Source: Flagellimonas marinaquae
Lineage (GTDB): Bacteria > Bacteroidota > Bacteroidia > Flavobacteriales > Flavobacteriaceae
Assembly: GCF_003992675.1 (NCBI RefSeq)
Contig: NZ_RZMZ01000016.1
Span: forward strand, 1-64,000
Length of the DNA: 64,000 bases
Direction of reading: 5' to 3'
The translations under genes and the position numbers were made by a program. A model generated the notes under the pieces. That model was not told where the DNA came from, searched no databases, and saw only the letters and a list, made by a program, of their open reading frames with translations. Below, in pieces: positions 43,729-52,160 of this stretch. Each line of letters opens with the position of its first letter. The first letter of the stretch is position 1.

Positions 43729-43837
43729 AGTTTTTGAGTTTTAAAAAGAAGGACCACCGCATTACTTTCATTTCATTTGATGGCCCTTCCGCTGATTTGA
43801 CTTTCGTCACAAAACTCAAAAATGATTTTGGAAAAAC

Positions 43838-43864
43838 TTCCCAAGGTGGGACCCACCTTGGGAA
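43838..43864. promoter_or_regulatory. Palindrome A upstream of the excisionase-like gene
   Basis: Arms TTCCCAAGGTGGG and CCCACCTTGGGAA around one A. It is 110 bases upstream of the excisionase-like start. It may be a site for RteC, which in CTnDOT activates the excision operon through an inverted repeat upstream of its promoter. Confidence 0.55.
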
Positions 43865-43977
43865 AGATTTTTACAACATAAAATTTGGTCAGGTATAGCG
43901 GGATTTGATAGGTGGCAACCAATTCTATTGTCTGATATGGTACAAAAAAGGGATTGAAATTGGCTCAAAACCAAAAA

Positions 43978-44002
43978 TCCCAAGTTGGGTACCAACTTGG
44001 GA
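43978..44002 (-). promoter_or_regulatory. Palindrome B just downstream of rteC
   Basis: Arms TCCCAAGTTGG and CCAACTTGGGA around GTA, starting 11 bases after the rteC stop and followed on the minus strand by ATTTTTGG. It could be a terminator for rteC or a second regulator site related to palindrome A. Confidence 0.55.
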
Positions 44003-44013
44003 AAAATACATGG

Positions 44014-44853
44014 TCATTCATCCAGTGATTCCATACGCTGATGGAGCAGTTCTATGAGCTTGTCCAAGAATCGAGTTCTACTGGTCTTTCTTGACCTGAT
44101 TTCGATAAAGGTATGGTAGTAATTGCCCAAGTCGATATTGTAAAAGTGTTCAAAATGGGAAGCCATTTCCTTGATGTCGACCGTACCACCATTAATGGAT
44201 TCACTGGCATGAAGGGCATAGAGCAGTTCGATCAGGTCGGTCTTGCTGCCGGTCCAGAATAATTTTGAGGGTTTTTCCATGGGTGTGTTCTTTTGGGGTT
44301 CAAGAGTGTTGTTCAAATCATCCACTTCCTTTCTTAGGTATACGATCAACATGTCATAGGCCATGATGGTGGCCACCGTCCCGTCCTGACAGGTGGAAAA
44401 TTGGTTGTCAATCAAGAAATGGAAGGATTCCAAGGGAAGTCGTAGGTCTCGGTTTCCACGGACAAAGTATTGTTCATCCAAGGACATGGCACCGCGACGG
44501 TAATAATTATAGAATTCCAAATTGTCATTGAAGAAGGCCTGTAACTTGTCAATTTGGTGCTGGAGGTATTTGATTTGGGCGGCATTGTTGCCACGGGGAC
44601 GTTTGCTCTCGATACTGAACAGTCTGGCGTAGTAGATGAGCTTGCTAAAGATTTGTGGCTTGACATGTTTGAAAAAGTAAATCTCATCGGCTTGCGTGGC
44701 AAAGGTTTTTCCAGTAATCTGTTTTTGCAGTTTTCGGATACACTTCTCCACAATCGCAATCCCCTTTTCGGCCTTGAACAGCACATCCCCATTCCCGCTT
44801 TCCAAGGTATCCAATTGGCCTTCAAATTCCGATAGCAGCTTTTGGTATTTCAT
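44014..44853 (-). CDS. rteC: RteC-family regulator of conjugative element excision
   Basis: The 279-residue product (ATG at 44853) is the RteC family: long helical N-domain and IKYLQHQIDKLQAFFNDNLEFYNYYRR motif. RteC activates excision genes. Sits between the excisionase-like gene and the fused oxoamine synthase, all minus. Confidence 0.85.
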   Translation of the reverse strand: MKYQKLLSEFEGQLDTLESGNGDVLFKAEKGIAIVEKCIRKLQKQITGKTFATQADEIYFFKHVKPQIFSKLIYYARLFSIESKRPRGNNAAQIKYLQHQIDKLQAFFNDNLEFYNYYRRGAMSLDEQYFVRGNRDLRLPLESFHFLIDNQFSTCQDGTVATIMAYDMLIVYLRKEVDDLNNTLEPQKNTPMEKPSKLFWTGSKTDLIELLYALHASESINGGTVDIKEMASHFEHFYNIDLGNYYHTFIEIRSRKTSRTRFLDKLIELLHQRMESLDE

Positions 44854-44865
44854 GATAACCAACCA

Positions 44866-47271
44866 TTAGTGCTGCCCTTCCATGATCCCAATCGTTTCAA
44901 GGATGAAATTGTCGTTGGTCTGGAGGTAGGCATATTTTTCATGGACTGTCGACCCCAGTTTTCTTTTTTCAAAGGAAGCCGTCATCCCAAAATCGATTTT
45001 GGGAAGTTTAAGTACAATGGCCCGTTCGATGGTCCGATACAGTAATTGCCGATACGTGGCATACGTTTCCAAATGGTCATAGTCCATGCCGACAAATGCA
45101 GGGGCATAGACGCCCGTTTTATTGGTATAACAGAACATTGCCCCGAGTATCTGATTGGGTTTTCCTTTAGGGGTAAGCACGATAAATTCCCAAAGGTGAT
45201 TTTCGTTCATCTTGTCGAACAGCTTGTCGGGGAATGAAAAGGTGTTGAGCCCTAGGTTCCGTTTTTGGACTTCTTCAAACAAACGTTTGAATTCCTTTAC
45301 TTCATGTGGATTGGCCTTGGATAGTATTTTTGATTCTGTCAGTTCAAGGAAGGGTTGGATGTCCTTACGGAAATGCCTTCGGTTTCGGGCGGATAGTTGT
45401 TCAACGTACTCGTGGATGGAAAAAACTGCTTTCAAATCGACGGTGCAGGAGTTGGGCATTTGTACCCGCAAAAAACCATGCCCGTACATGGTTTCGTTCC
45501 AAGATGTTTTTGGGCCAAAGTCCCGCAACACGGTCATTTTTGCTTTCAGCTGACGCTCCATTTTTTCTAGGAGTTCCAGTAGGGTTTCCCTTGCTGTATC
45601 CCGCTGTTTATGTGAGGTGTCCCAGTAGAGATGCTCACCTTCGGTAAACAAACAACCCAACGACAACACCATGGAGGTCAGATGATAAGGCTTTGCTGTT
45701 CGCTCTTGCTCAATGCTTGCTGAAACTTCGACTTGGGCAAGCATATCATCTTTCCAAAGGGAGAGGGTCACAAAGGTCATCAGTATGGGAACGCCCTTGG
45801 AATCTTTGATGGTAATATATCGGAACAACCAGTTGTGTTCCTTTTTGTTGTTGCCTTGAAACGTTTCTTCCAAAAACTGCAGTCCTTCCCAATCATAAAC
45901 ACCTTGCCCTCCCATATATCGGTTCCACTGGTTTCTATCGACTTGGCGGATGGTATCCCAAATTTCGATGTTTAGATTATTGGACTGCATCGGTTCATTT
46001 TTGACCTTGGGCTCCAGCCTAAAGGCATGGAAGACCCTTTCGGGATTCGTTTGCGTGTCCTGTAGGGCCAAGGGAAAATGATATTCCATGGCTTCTACCA
46101 ATCCTTTGATTTCTGCCTTTTCATTATGTCTGGATATGGTGATGCGAACCCCAGTATTCTTGACCGGCACCGCAGGAAATATACCCAGATTGACAAAAAA
46201 ACCTTCTCTCATCAATCGGTTGACAAAATTGTAACCGGTTTTGGGCATCCCTGTCCCTATGTAGAAAACTGGGGACTCGTTCTTGTCGATCAAAGGCAGT
46301 TCGGTCGCAGACAGGCGTGCATTGAAATAAGCAATGCGTTCCCGCAACTCACGTTGCAATTCATAGATTTCAGGAGAAAGATGGATTTGAGCGGAAGTGA
46401 TGGCAGCAGCAACGGAGGCGGGTTCCAGCTGGGCCGAAAAGGTCAAAGGACCGCCAAAGGTCTTGATCTTGTCGTATAGTTTGGGGTTGGAACAAGCCAA
46501 GACCGCGCCACTGGCCCCGAAGGTTTTGCTTAAGGTGCCGAAGAGTAGTGCGTTTTCTGGTAGGTCCTTGAGCTGATCGAGTACATAGCCCGTTCCATTC
46601 TTGCCGGTCCAGCTCATACCATGCACATCGTCAAAATAAAAGTGCAGCTGTGGATACTTCTTGGACAACTCCATCAACTCCTTTACTGGAGCGTAGTCTC
46701 CATACATGGAATAGATGCCATCGGCCATATACCAGATGTGCCGTTTGGAATGCTGGTACTTTTTGATTTTGTCCTCCAGCATTTGCAAATTATTGTGACG
46801 TATCATTTCGATGGGAACGCTTCGGGTCTTGAGCATCTTGGCGGCATTCTGCACACTCCAATGTACTTGATGGTCCAAAATGATCACATCATCATCCTCC
46901 ACGGCGCTGGGAATGACTCCTAAGTGGCCCAAGGTACTGTTCTTGGTAATGACAATGGGATGCCGATACATTTCATGGATGTGCGCTTCCAAATCTTTAT
47001 AAAGGGGATTGGAGATATAGGACTTGGACAGGGGAAATTGGGTGCCGTATTTTTCTATGGCATCCATTGCAGCGGTTTTTAACCTTGTATCTTGTTCCAG
47101 TCCCAAATACCCTGTGGTCCCAAAATGGAACAGCTCCCTGCCTTCAACTTCAATGGTTCTACCGGAGAAGGATTGTCCTCCGGCATATAGATGTAGGACC
47201 CCGGCCTGTTTGGCATCGGTGAATACTTCGTGTACGGTATTCAAAAAATTGTGGTGTTTGATCTTGGCCAT
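44866..47271 (-). CDS. Alpha-oxoamine synthase fused to a GNAT/BioF2-like acyltransferase
   Basis: Residues 20-420 form a PLP-dependent alpha-oxoamine synthase (BioF/KBL/serine palmitoyltransferase class): FYFDDVHGMSW (D215, H217) and TLSKTFGASGA, where K249 is the PLP lysine. Residues about 430-801 look like a GNAT/FemAB-like acyltransferase domain (SARNRRHFRKD and IDFGMTASFEKRKLGSTVHEKY). The product may be an acylated amino-ketone or sphingoid-like head, as the synthase condenses an amino acid with acyl-CoA. It is cargo next to rteC, 12 bases upstream of it on the same strand. The substrate is unknown. Confidence 0.8.
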   Translation of the reverse strand: MAKIKHHNFLNTVHEVFTDAKQAGVLHLYAGGQSFSGRTIEVEGRELFHFGTTGYLGLEQDTRLKTAAMDAIEKYGTQFPLSKSYISNPLYKDLEAHIHEMYRHPIVITKNSTLGHLGVIPSAVEDDDVIILDHQVHWSVQNAAKMLKTRSVPIEMIRHNNLQMLEDKIKKYQHSKRHIWYMADGIYSMYGDYAPVKELMELSKKYPQLHFYFDDVHGMSWTGKNGTGYVLDQLKDLPENALLFGTLSKTFGASGAVLACSNPKLYDKIKTFGGPLTFSAQLEPASVAAAITSAQIHLSPEIYELQRELRERIAYFNARLSATELPLIDKNESPVFYIGTGMPKTGYNFVNRLMREGFFVNLGIFPAVPVKNTGVRITISRHNEKAEIKGLVEAMEYHFPLALQDTQTNPERVFHAFRLEPKVKNEPMQSNNLNIEIWDTIRQVDRNQWNRYMGGQGVYDWEGLQFLEETFQGNNKKEHNWLFRYITIKDSKGVPILMTFVTLSLWKDDMLAQVEVSASIEQERTAKPYHLTSMVLSLGCLFTEGEHLYWDTSHKQRDTARETLLELLEKMERQLKAKMTVLRDFGPKTSWNETMYGHGFLRVQMPNSCTVDLKAVFSIHEYVEQLSARNRRHFRKDIQPFLELTESKILSKANPHEVKEFKRLFEEVQKRNLGLNTFSFPDKLFDKMNENHLWEFIVLTPKGKPNQILGAMFCYTNKTGVYAPAFVGMDYDHLETYATYRQLLYRTIERAIVLKLPKIDFGMTASFEKRKLGSTVHEKYAYLQTNDNFILETIGIMEGQH

Positions 47272-47409
47272 ATCGTTTGGTTTAAAATGTCCTAAAAAGT
47301 AATGGCAATTGTCAGATTAACGATAATTGAACAATGATATAATCCTTTTGAGATAACAGATACTCCTTTTTAGATAACTCTATAGCCTGCTTGGAATGAG
47401 GTATGACCG

Positions 47410-47438
47410 TTTCAATTCATCCAATTCCAATATTTTTG
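47410..47438 (+). promoter_or_regulatory. Predicted Bacteroidota sigma-type promoter
   Basis: TTTC (47410-47413) and TATTTTTG (47431-47438) are 17 bases apart, close to the -33 TTTG / -7 TAnnTTTG consensus of this phylum, and lie 31 bases upstream of the STAS-like start. Confidence 0.5.
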
Positions 47439-47469
47439 TAAATTCCAGTTACTAACCAGTTTTCTAGAA

Positions 47470-47853
47470 ATGAAAAGGACACATGAAAACAACTATGCGA
47501 TTTATCTCCTGACCGATGAGCTAATGCACGTCATTTATAAAAAGGTGCCCCTCATTGACCTGAAGGCGGCACAGTTGATTGTTCAGGATCGGATGTACTT
47601 ACAGGAAGGTAGGGAAATGCCGGTGCTCTGTGATATTAGGGATGTGAGGACCATCAATAAGGCGGCGCGGGATTATTTGGCACTGGAGGGTTCGCTTTGG
47701 ATCAAGGCCCTGGCCTTTTTGATCGACCCGCCCGTAACGGATGATCTCAGTATCTTTTATATGAACACCCATCCTACTAAGATTCCGACGGCATCTTTTG
47801 TCAGCAAATCGGGAGCCTTGGCTTTTTTGGCAAAACACACCTCCAAAAACTAG
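47470..47853 (+). CDS. STAS/SpoIIAA-like protein
   Basis: The 127-residue product has the strand-helix pattern EMPVLCDIRDVRTINKAARDYLA, followed by AFLIDPPVTDDLSIFYMN and FVSKSGALAFL, as in STAS/SpoIIAA-type domains such as those in DUF7793. It could be a signalling or anti-sigma-antagonist module. It is followed 12 bases later by the PAS-AraC regulator. Confidence 0.55.
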   Translation: MKRTHENNYAIYLLTDELMHVIYKKVPLIDLKAAQLIVQDRMYLQEGREMPVLCDIRDVRTINKAARDYLALEGSLWIKALAFLIDPPVTDDLSIFYMNTHPTKIPTASFVSKSGALAFLAKHTSKN

Positions 47854-47865
47854 AAACGAGAGCAT

Positions 47866-48792
47866 ATGGAAAATAACGATGACTTTAGGGTGAAACGAAT
47901 CAAGAAAATGCTTTTGGAAATGGCGAAGGGCAATTTCTTTTACACCCTTGAACCTTCCGATAAGAATGACAATATTGCCTCTTTGGTGGTGATGCTCAAT
48001 ATGGTCAGTGAAGAAATTAGGGCGGCATTTATCCACCAAGGTTTTGCCAATGCCCATACTACTCCTCAGTGTATCATTCAACTGTCCCTTATCTTGGATG
48101 ACCGAGGTCAAATTGAATTGGTCACCAACGGCACCTGTTCCCTATTGTCCTATCTGCCCAAGGACCTTATCGGAAAGCCTATCACTGAATTTATGACCGA
48201 AAAGTCGCGGAAAAGATGGACCAGAAAGTTGTCCAAACACTTGAAAAGAGAACGGTCTGAAACGGTCTTGTTTTTGGAATTCATGACCAATGATGGTCTT
48301 ATATTGGCCAAGGATTGTCAACTGTCGGTCTACCAAGCATTGGATGGGAGCGGTCAAAAAATCCTGTTGAATACGGTTTTCTTTTCCAAAGGGGAACCTT
48401 TTGAAACGGGACTTCCCAAAAAGACACTTAAAGTGACCAAGGGAACCAAGGAACACAAGGTCACCTTGACCCCAAAAGACATCCAGATCATCCGTGGTGT
48501 CCATGACGCCATCATCAACAATCTGGACAAGGATCTTCCCTCCTTAAAGGAGTTGGCACATCAAGAGGGGACCAATGAGTATAAGTTGAAATATGGCTTC
48601 AAGCAAGTGTACGGTACGACCATTTTTCGGTTTTTGATTCAGGAGCGTCTTAGAATGGCAAGGACCCTTATCCTGCACAGTACCCATACCATTAAGCAGA
48701 TAGTTCAAATGACAGGATTTAAGAGCAAGACCCATTTTTCAAGGGCATTCAAGGATAAATATGGACGTTCCCCAAGCGAATTACGGTCGTAA
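47866..48792 (+). CDS. PAS-AraC transcription regulator
   Basis: An N-terminal region with a PAS-like domain (TPQCIIQLSLILDDRGQIEL and SEFMTEKSRKRW, about 65-190) precedes a C-terminal AraC-type HTH: EYKLKYGFKQVYGTTIFRFL and LHSTHTIKQIVQMTGFKSKTHFSRAFKDKYGRSP. It may regulate the nearby cargo. The STAS-like gene is immediately upstream. Ligand unknown. Confidence 0.8.
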   Translation: MENNDDFRVKRIKKMLLEMAKGNFFYTLEPSDKNDNIASLVVMLNMVSEEIRAAFIHQGFANAHTTPQCIIQLSLILDDRGQIELVTNGTCSLLSYLPKDLIGKPITEFMTEKSRKRWTRKLSKHLKRERSETVLFLEFMTNDGLILAKDCQLSVYQALDGSGQKILLNTVFFSKGEPFETGLPKKTLKVTKGTKEHKVTLTPKDIQIIRGVHDAIINNLDKDLPSLKELAHQEGTNEYKLKYGFKQVYGTTIFRFLIQERLRMARTLILHSTHTIKQIVQMTGFKSKTHFSRAFKDKYGRSPSELRS

Positions 48793-48888
48793 CAGCTTCA
48801 AAAAAATTGATTTAATCCGTTTCGGATAACGATTGCTCCCTTAGGGATAAACCAGTCTCCCGAACTTTGTCATATCAAATCAAACGAT

Positions 48889-49338
48889 ATGGCGAATCAA
48901 GGAATCCACTCCAAGCTTGTTACCCTCTTCAGCCTTTTGCTGACCCTTCTGTTCGTTTATACAGCGGTAAGCAAACTGATTGAGCTGGACACCTTTCAAT
49001 GGCGTTTGGAACGGATGCCCTACATTGCCCCCTATGCCTCTTTGCTCTCATGGAAAATACCCTTTCTGGAATTGATCATTGCTGGCCTGTTGTGGTTGCC
49101 CAGATACAAAATCATGGCACTCTATGCCAGCTTTATGCTATTGGGGATTTTTACCCTATACATCGTTTTGGTCTTAAAATTTAGTGATTCCATCCCCTGT
49201 TCTTGCGGCGAGGTTATTTCAGCATTGGGATGGACGGACCATATCCTATTGAATGTCTCATTTATGGTCCTTGCTCTATTGGGCATCCTTTGGTCCAAGA
49301 AAAAATACAACACCCAAACACATCAAAATACTACGTAG
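48889..49338 (+). CDS. MauE/DoxX-like redox membrane protein
   Basis: The 149-residue product has four membrane spans and a conserved SIPCSCGEVISALGW (C104, C106) in the loop after span three, as in MauE, a membrane component implicated in periplasmic disulfide formation. It is followed 59 bases later by the DUF6520 peptide, which has a Cys pair, so a redox partnership is plausible. Confidence 0.8.
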   Translation: MANQGIHSKLVTLFSLLLTLLFVYTAVSKLIELDTFQWRLERMPYIAPYASLLSWKIPFLELIIAGLLWLPRYKIMALYASFMLLGIFTLYIVLVLKFSDSIPCSCGEVISALGWTDHILLNVSFMVLALLGILWSKKKYNTQTHQNTT

Positions 49339-49397
49339 GGAAAGGGGAAGCCGAAAACCTAGAATAGAGTAGGCATTCACTTATAATACTTAACATT

Positions 49398-49643
49398 ATG
49401 AAAGCTAAATTTTTCAAATTGTTGTTGCCGGCCTTTGCCATCTTGATGGCGGTCGGTCTGGCCTTTGCCACGGAGAATGAACGTGTGACCCAAGAGGCTC
49501 ATTATTTTCTTCTTGGACAGGGTTGGCAGACTGTCATGATTGAAGATGACTGTGATGCTACAGGGCAATCACCCTGTGAATTCAACGGTATTCAATTGTA
49601 TTCAGAACCTGATTTCGCAAGTATTGCCTTGCGCAAACCTTGA
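49398..49643 (+). CDS. DUF6520 family small exported peptide
   Basis: The 81-residue precursor has a signal peptide (MKAKFFKLLLPAFAILMAVGLAF), a mature start near FATE, a CDATGQSPC pair (C52, C60) and the family's LRKP-like C-terminus. DUF6520 peptides are small flavobacterial exported proteins of unknown function. It lies right after the MauE-like gene and before a clear terminator. Confidence 0.8.
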   Translation: MKAKFFKLLLPAFAILMAVGLAFATENERVTQEAHYFLLGQGWQTVMIEDDCDATGQSPCEFNGIQLYSEPDFASIALRKP

Positions 49644-49666
49644 TGGGTTTTAAATGCCATTAACTT

Positions 49667-49698
49667 AAAGGTGCCCCTGTACAGGGCACCTTTTTTGA
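49667..49698 (+). terminator. Rho-independent terminator after the DUF6520 gene
   Basis: GGTGCCC and GGGCACC form a stem (arms 49670-49676 and 49684-49690) with a 7-nt loop, followed by T6. It closes the STAS-AraC-MauE-DUF6520 unit and also separates it from the convergent protease gene. Confidence 0.85.
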
Positions 49699-49760
49699 CT
49701 AACTCAAACATCTCCCATGCATCAGTATTGGTATACTTTGCTAAGGGAAAACTCTTCTAC

Positions 49761-52079
49761 TTAAGGGAGGATGGTATTGATTTTTTGAAGGCATAAAAGC
49801 CAATGCCCATTCACTTCTTTTCGCCGTCCCTTGTTCACTTTGTTTTCCAATTTGGTTTTCAATTCCAACAACCGCTCAGCCAATAGTCCTTTTGCATAAT
49901 CGGTATAGTCGGTCAGCTTTGCATCGGAATTATAGACTGAAATTTCAATGTCCAGGATGGCACCCAATCTTTCAATATAGGCCATTTGGAGTTCCTGAAT
50001 CCGTGTGGAGAGGTCCTTTTCGTTGTCCAGATTTGTGAATAGGCCTTCCTGTACTTTTACCAGAAACTGCTCTAGTAGATTGTTGCCCATCAGCCCCTCC
50101 ATATATTCCAATCGTTTGAGCCTTGGGGCCAGCAATAATTCGGTCATTAGCTTGATCTGGTATTCCGAGACCTTATCTGGAAAGGTGGTATACTTCACCT
50201 TTACCATAAAATCGGGATCGGTCAGCCACTTTGGTGGGTGGAATGCATTTTGAACCAAAAAGTCAATGGCTTCTTCCTGCTTGCCCCATGCAATGGGGTC
50301 GAACATATTTCCAGGCTGGTCCAAGGCTTGATATTGCAAGTCATAGCCACCGATGACCGAGGCAACATGCTTCATGTGATCGTACCATAGATTGACGGAT
50401 TTGTTGTACAGACGGAACAATCTTGCGTTGCCTTTTTCATTCAAGGTGGCACTGGGTATCATTGCGATGGCGCGCTCCACATTCCTTAGGGCCATGGAGG
50501 TACTACGCACGGGATCGTTGGTCTCGACCACTTCATCGGTCTTAGCTGGGCCGATTTCCTCAAATCTTGTTTCATTGAACCGATACCACGGAAAGGAATC
50601 CTGTAAACGGATCATGTTCTCCAAAAGTTGGGATTTTTCTTCCTTAGTGGTACCAGATGGGAACTCCTGATAACCCCATCTTATGGAATAGAGATCCGTG
50701 GGACCGACCTTGGGAATCAATAAGTTTGGAGGGATGTTATCCTTGGGTTGTGGGATATTGTTGTGCCTGGTATAGTTCATGACACTTGGGGTATGTCCCA
50801 TAGTGGTCAACCAGTTTGGATCGCTTACTTGATCGACACTATAGCTGTACTCTCCAAAATTTCCATCTTTAAGACCTAGGGCGTGTCCGGTCTCATGGGC
50901 CGTCAATCCTTGGAATAATCGTCCGATCAACTCATTAGGGAAGGGAAAGCGTTGAGCCCTTTCATCCAGGGGAGCTGCCCGGATAAAATACCTTTCCTCC
51001 AGGGTCTCTCGGGAAGCGTTCAAAAAAATGTCTGCCTTTAAGATTTCACCTGTTCGGTCATCGATGACACATCCAATGGTTCCCCCATATTCATTTTGCT
51101 CATAATCCCTAAAATAGCGTTTCTGCCCCCAATAAACTATATTGGTGTTTATACTGAATTTATCCCATTCGCTTAAACTATCGGTTTCTATCACCCGTAT
51201 GGCGTCTTTGAAGCCTGCAGCTTCTAGGGCAGGCAACCATTCCTCGATGCCCGCTTTTACATAGGGGTGCCATTTTTTAGGAATTTCAGGGGACAACAGA
51301 AAGATAATGGGTTTGATGGGAACACTGCTGCTGTTGTCTTTATATTTTTTTTCCAGCCGCCACCTTCTAATATTGGCCCTGCTGTTATGGGTCCCATCGG
51401 GATGGATGCCATGTCGGATTCCGAAATGGTCCTCACTATAATAACCCATTCGATAATCATGCGTTCTTGATTTCATGGGTTCAGGCAAAGTTGAAAAGCT
51501 AAAATACATGGGAAACGATACCCTTTCTTTTTTAGAGACCATTCCTCGTCGAACTTTGATGATGACCTCGTTGTCACGGTCTTTGCTATCCTCTACAAAT
51601 GAGATATCAGGAATGGAGGGGCCAAAGGATACGCCAAGATATTGGGGCCATTCGATAATTTTGTTCAAGATCAAATCGGTGACATCGATGCGGTATCCCC
51701 TGGATTCACCTTGTTGCTGTTCCAAGGGAAAAATGGCCAGTACATTGTCCATCAATTCCCTGTCCTTTACCACGGGCAAAATAACCCCTGAAGTAGAGGG
51801 AACACTAAGGGCCTCTAATATGATGTTATCCTTATGACGTGCCCAAGCTATTTGCATATAGCTATTGGTCATTCCTTTAAAGCAGTTGAACAACATGGGT
51901 TGGTCCAATAGATTATCGGGAATATTGAGGAATAATTGGCCACCTACAATTTCCGTGGTCAAAAAAGCAGGGCTGTAATCACTATCTAGCTCGGTTTTGA
52001 TTTCCCCATTCAACGGTGAGGCTTCCAGCTGCCCAAAGAACAGGAATAAAAGAATTAGGGGTAACTTGATATGTTTCAT
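49761..52079 (-). CDS. Zinc-dependent metalloprotease (DUF5117/DUF4953 type)
   Basis: Signal peptide (to about LEAS) begins a 772-residue protease. The zinc motif TAHETGHALGLKDG (HETGH at 395-399) and SVMNYTRHN downstream match the Bacteroidota DUF5117-DUF4953 metzincin-like family. Secreted or periplasmic. It is downstream of the SusC/SusD pair on the minus strand and converges with the DUF6520 operon, so it could process a peptide. Confidence 0.85.
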   Translation of the reverse strand: MKHIKLPLILLFLFFGQLEASPLNGEIKTELDSDYSPAFLTTEIVGGQLFLNIPDNLLDQPMLFNCFKGMTNSYMQIAWARHKDNIILEALSVPSTSGVILPVVKDRELMDNVLAIFPLEQQQGESRGYRIDVTDLILNKIIEWPQYLGVSFGPSIPDISFVEDSKDRDNEVIIKVRRGMVSKKERVSFPMYFSFSTLPEPMKSRTHDYRMGYYSEDHFGIRHGIHPDGTHNSRANIRRWRLEKKYKDNSSSVPIKPIIFLLSPEIPKKWHPYVKAGIEEWLPALEAAGFKDAIRVIETDSLSEWDKFSINTNIVYWGQKRYFRDYEQNEYGGTIGCVIDDRTGEILKADIFLNASRETLEERYFIRAAPLDERAQRFPFPNELIGRLFQGLTAHETGHALGLKDGNFGEYSYSVDQVSDPNWLTTMGHTPSVMNYTRHNNIPQPKDNIPPNLLIPKVGPTDLYSIRWGYQEFPSGTTKEEKSQLLENMIRLQDSFPWYRFNETRFEEIGPAKTDEVVETNDPVRSTSMALRNVERAIAMIPSATLNEKGNARLFRLYNKSVNLWYDHMKHVASVIGGYDLQYQALDQPGNMFDPIAWGKQEEAIDFLVQNAFHPPKWLTDPDFMVKVKYTTFPDKVSEYQIKLMTELLLAPRLKRLEYMEGLMGNNLLEQFLVKVQEGLFTNLDNEKDLSTRIQELQMAYIERLGAILDIEISVYNSDAKLTDYTDYAKGLLAERLLELKTKLENKVNKGRRKEVNGHWLLCLQKINTILP

Positions 52080-52111
52080 CTTACGTTATGTTTTACTATT
52101 GAATTGACCCT

Positions 52112-52147
52112 ATTACAGGACCTTGTTAAATAACCAGGTCCTGTAAT
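52112..52147 (-). promoter_or_regulatory. Strong hairpin between susD and the protease gene
   Basis: Perfect 12-bp arms (ATTACAGGACCT / AGGTCCTGTAAT) around 12 bases that can pair further (GTTA/TAAC). On the minus strand it is not followed by a T-run, so it may be a processing or stability element rather than a simple terminator. Confidence 0.6.
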
Positions 52148-52160
52148 TGATCTTTTTGTT

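Larger units (their letters stand above)
43729..44013. other. rteC-xis intergenic region with two palindromes
   Basis: The 285-nt gap holds a perfect 27-nt palindrome at 43838-43864 (13-nt arms around one A) and a second, related palindrome at 43978-44002 (11-bp arms). No open frame of note. T-rich flanks on the minus strand allow a terminator/antiterminator reading as well as an operator. Confidence 0.6.
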
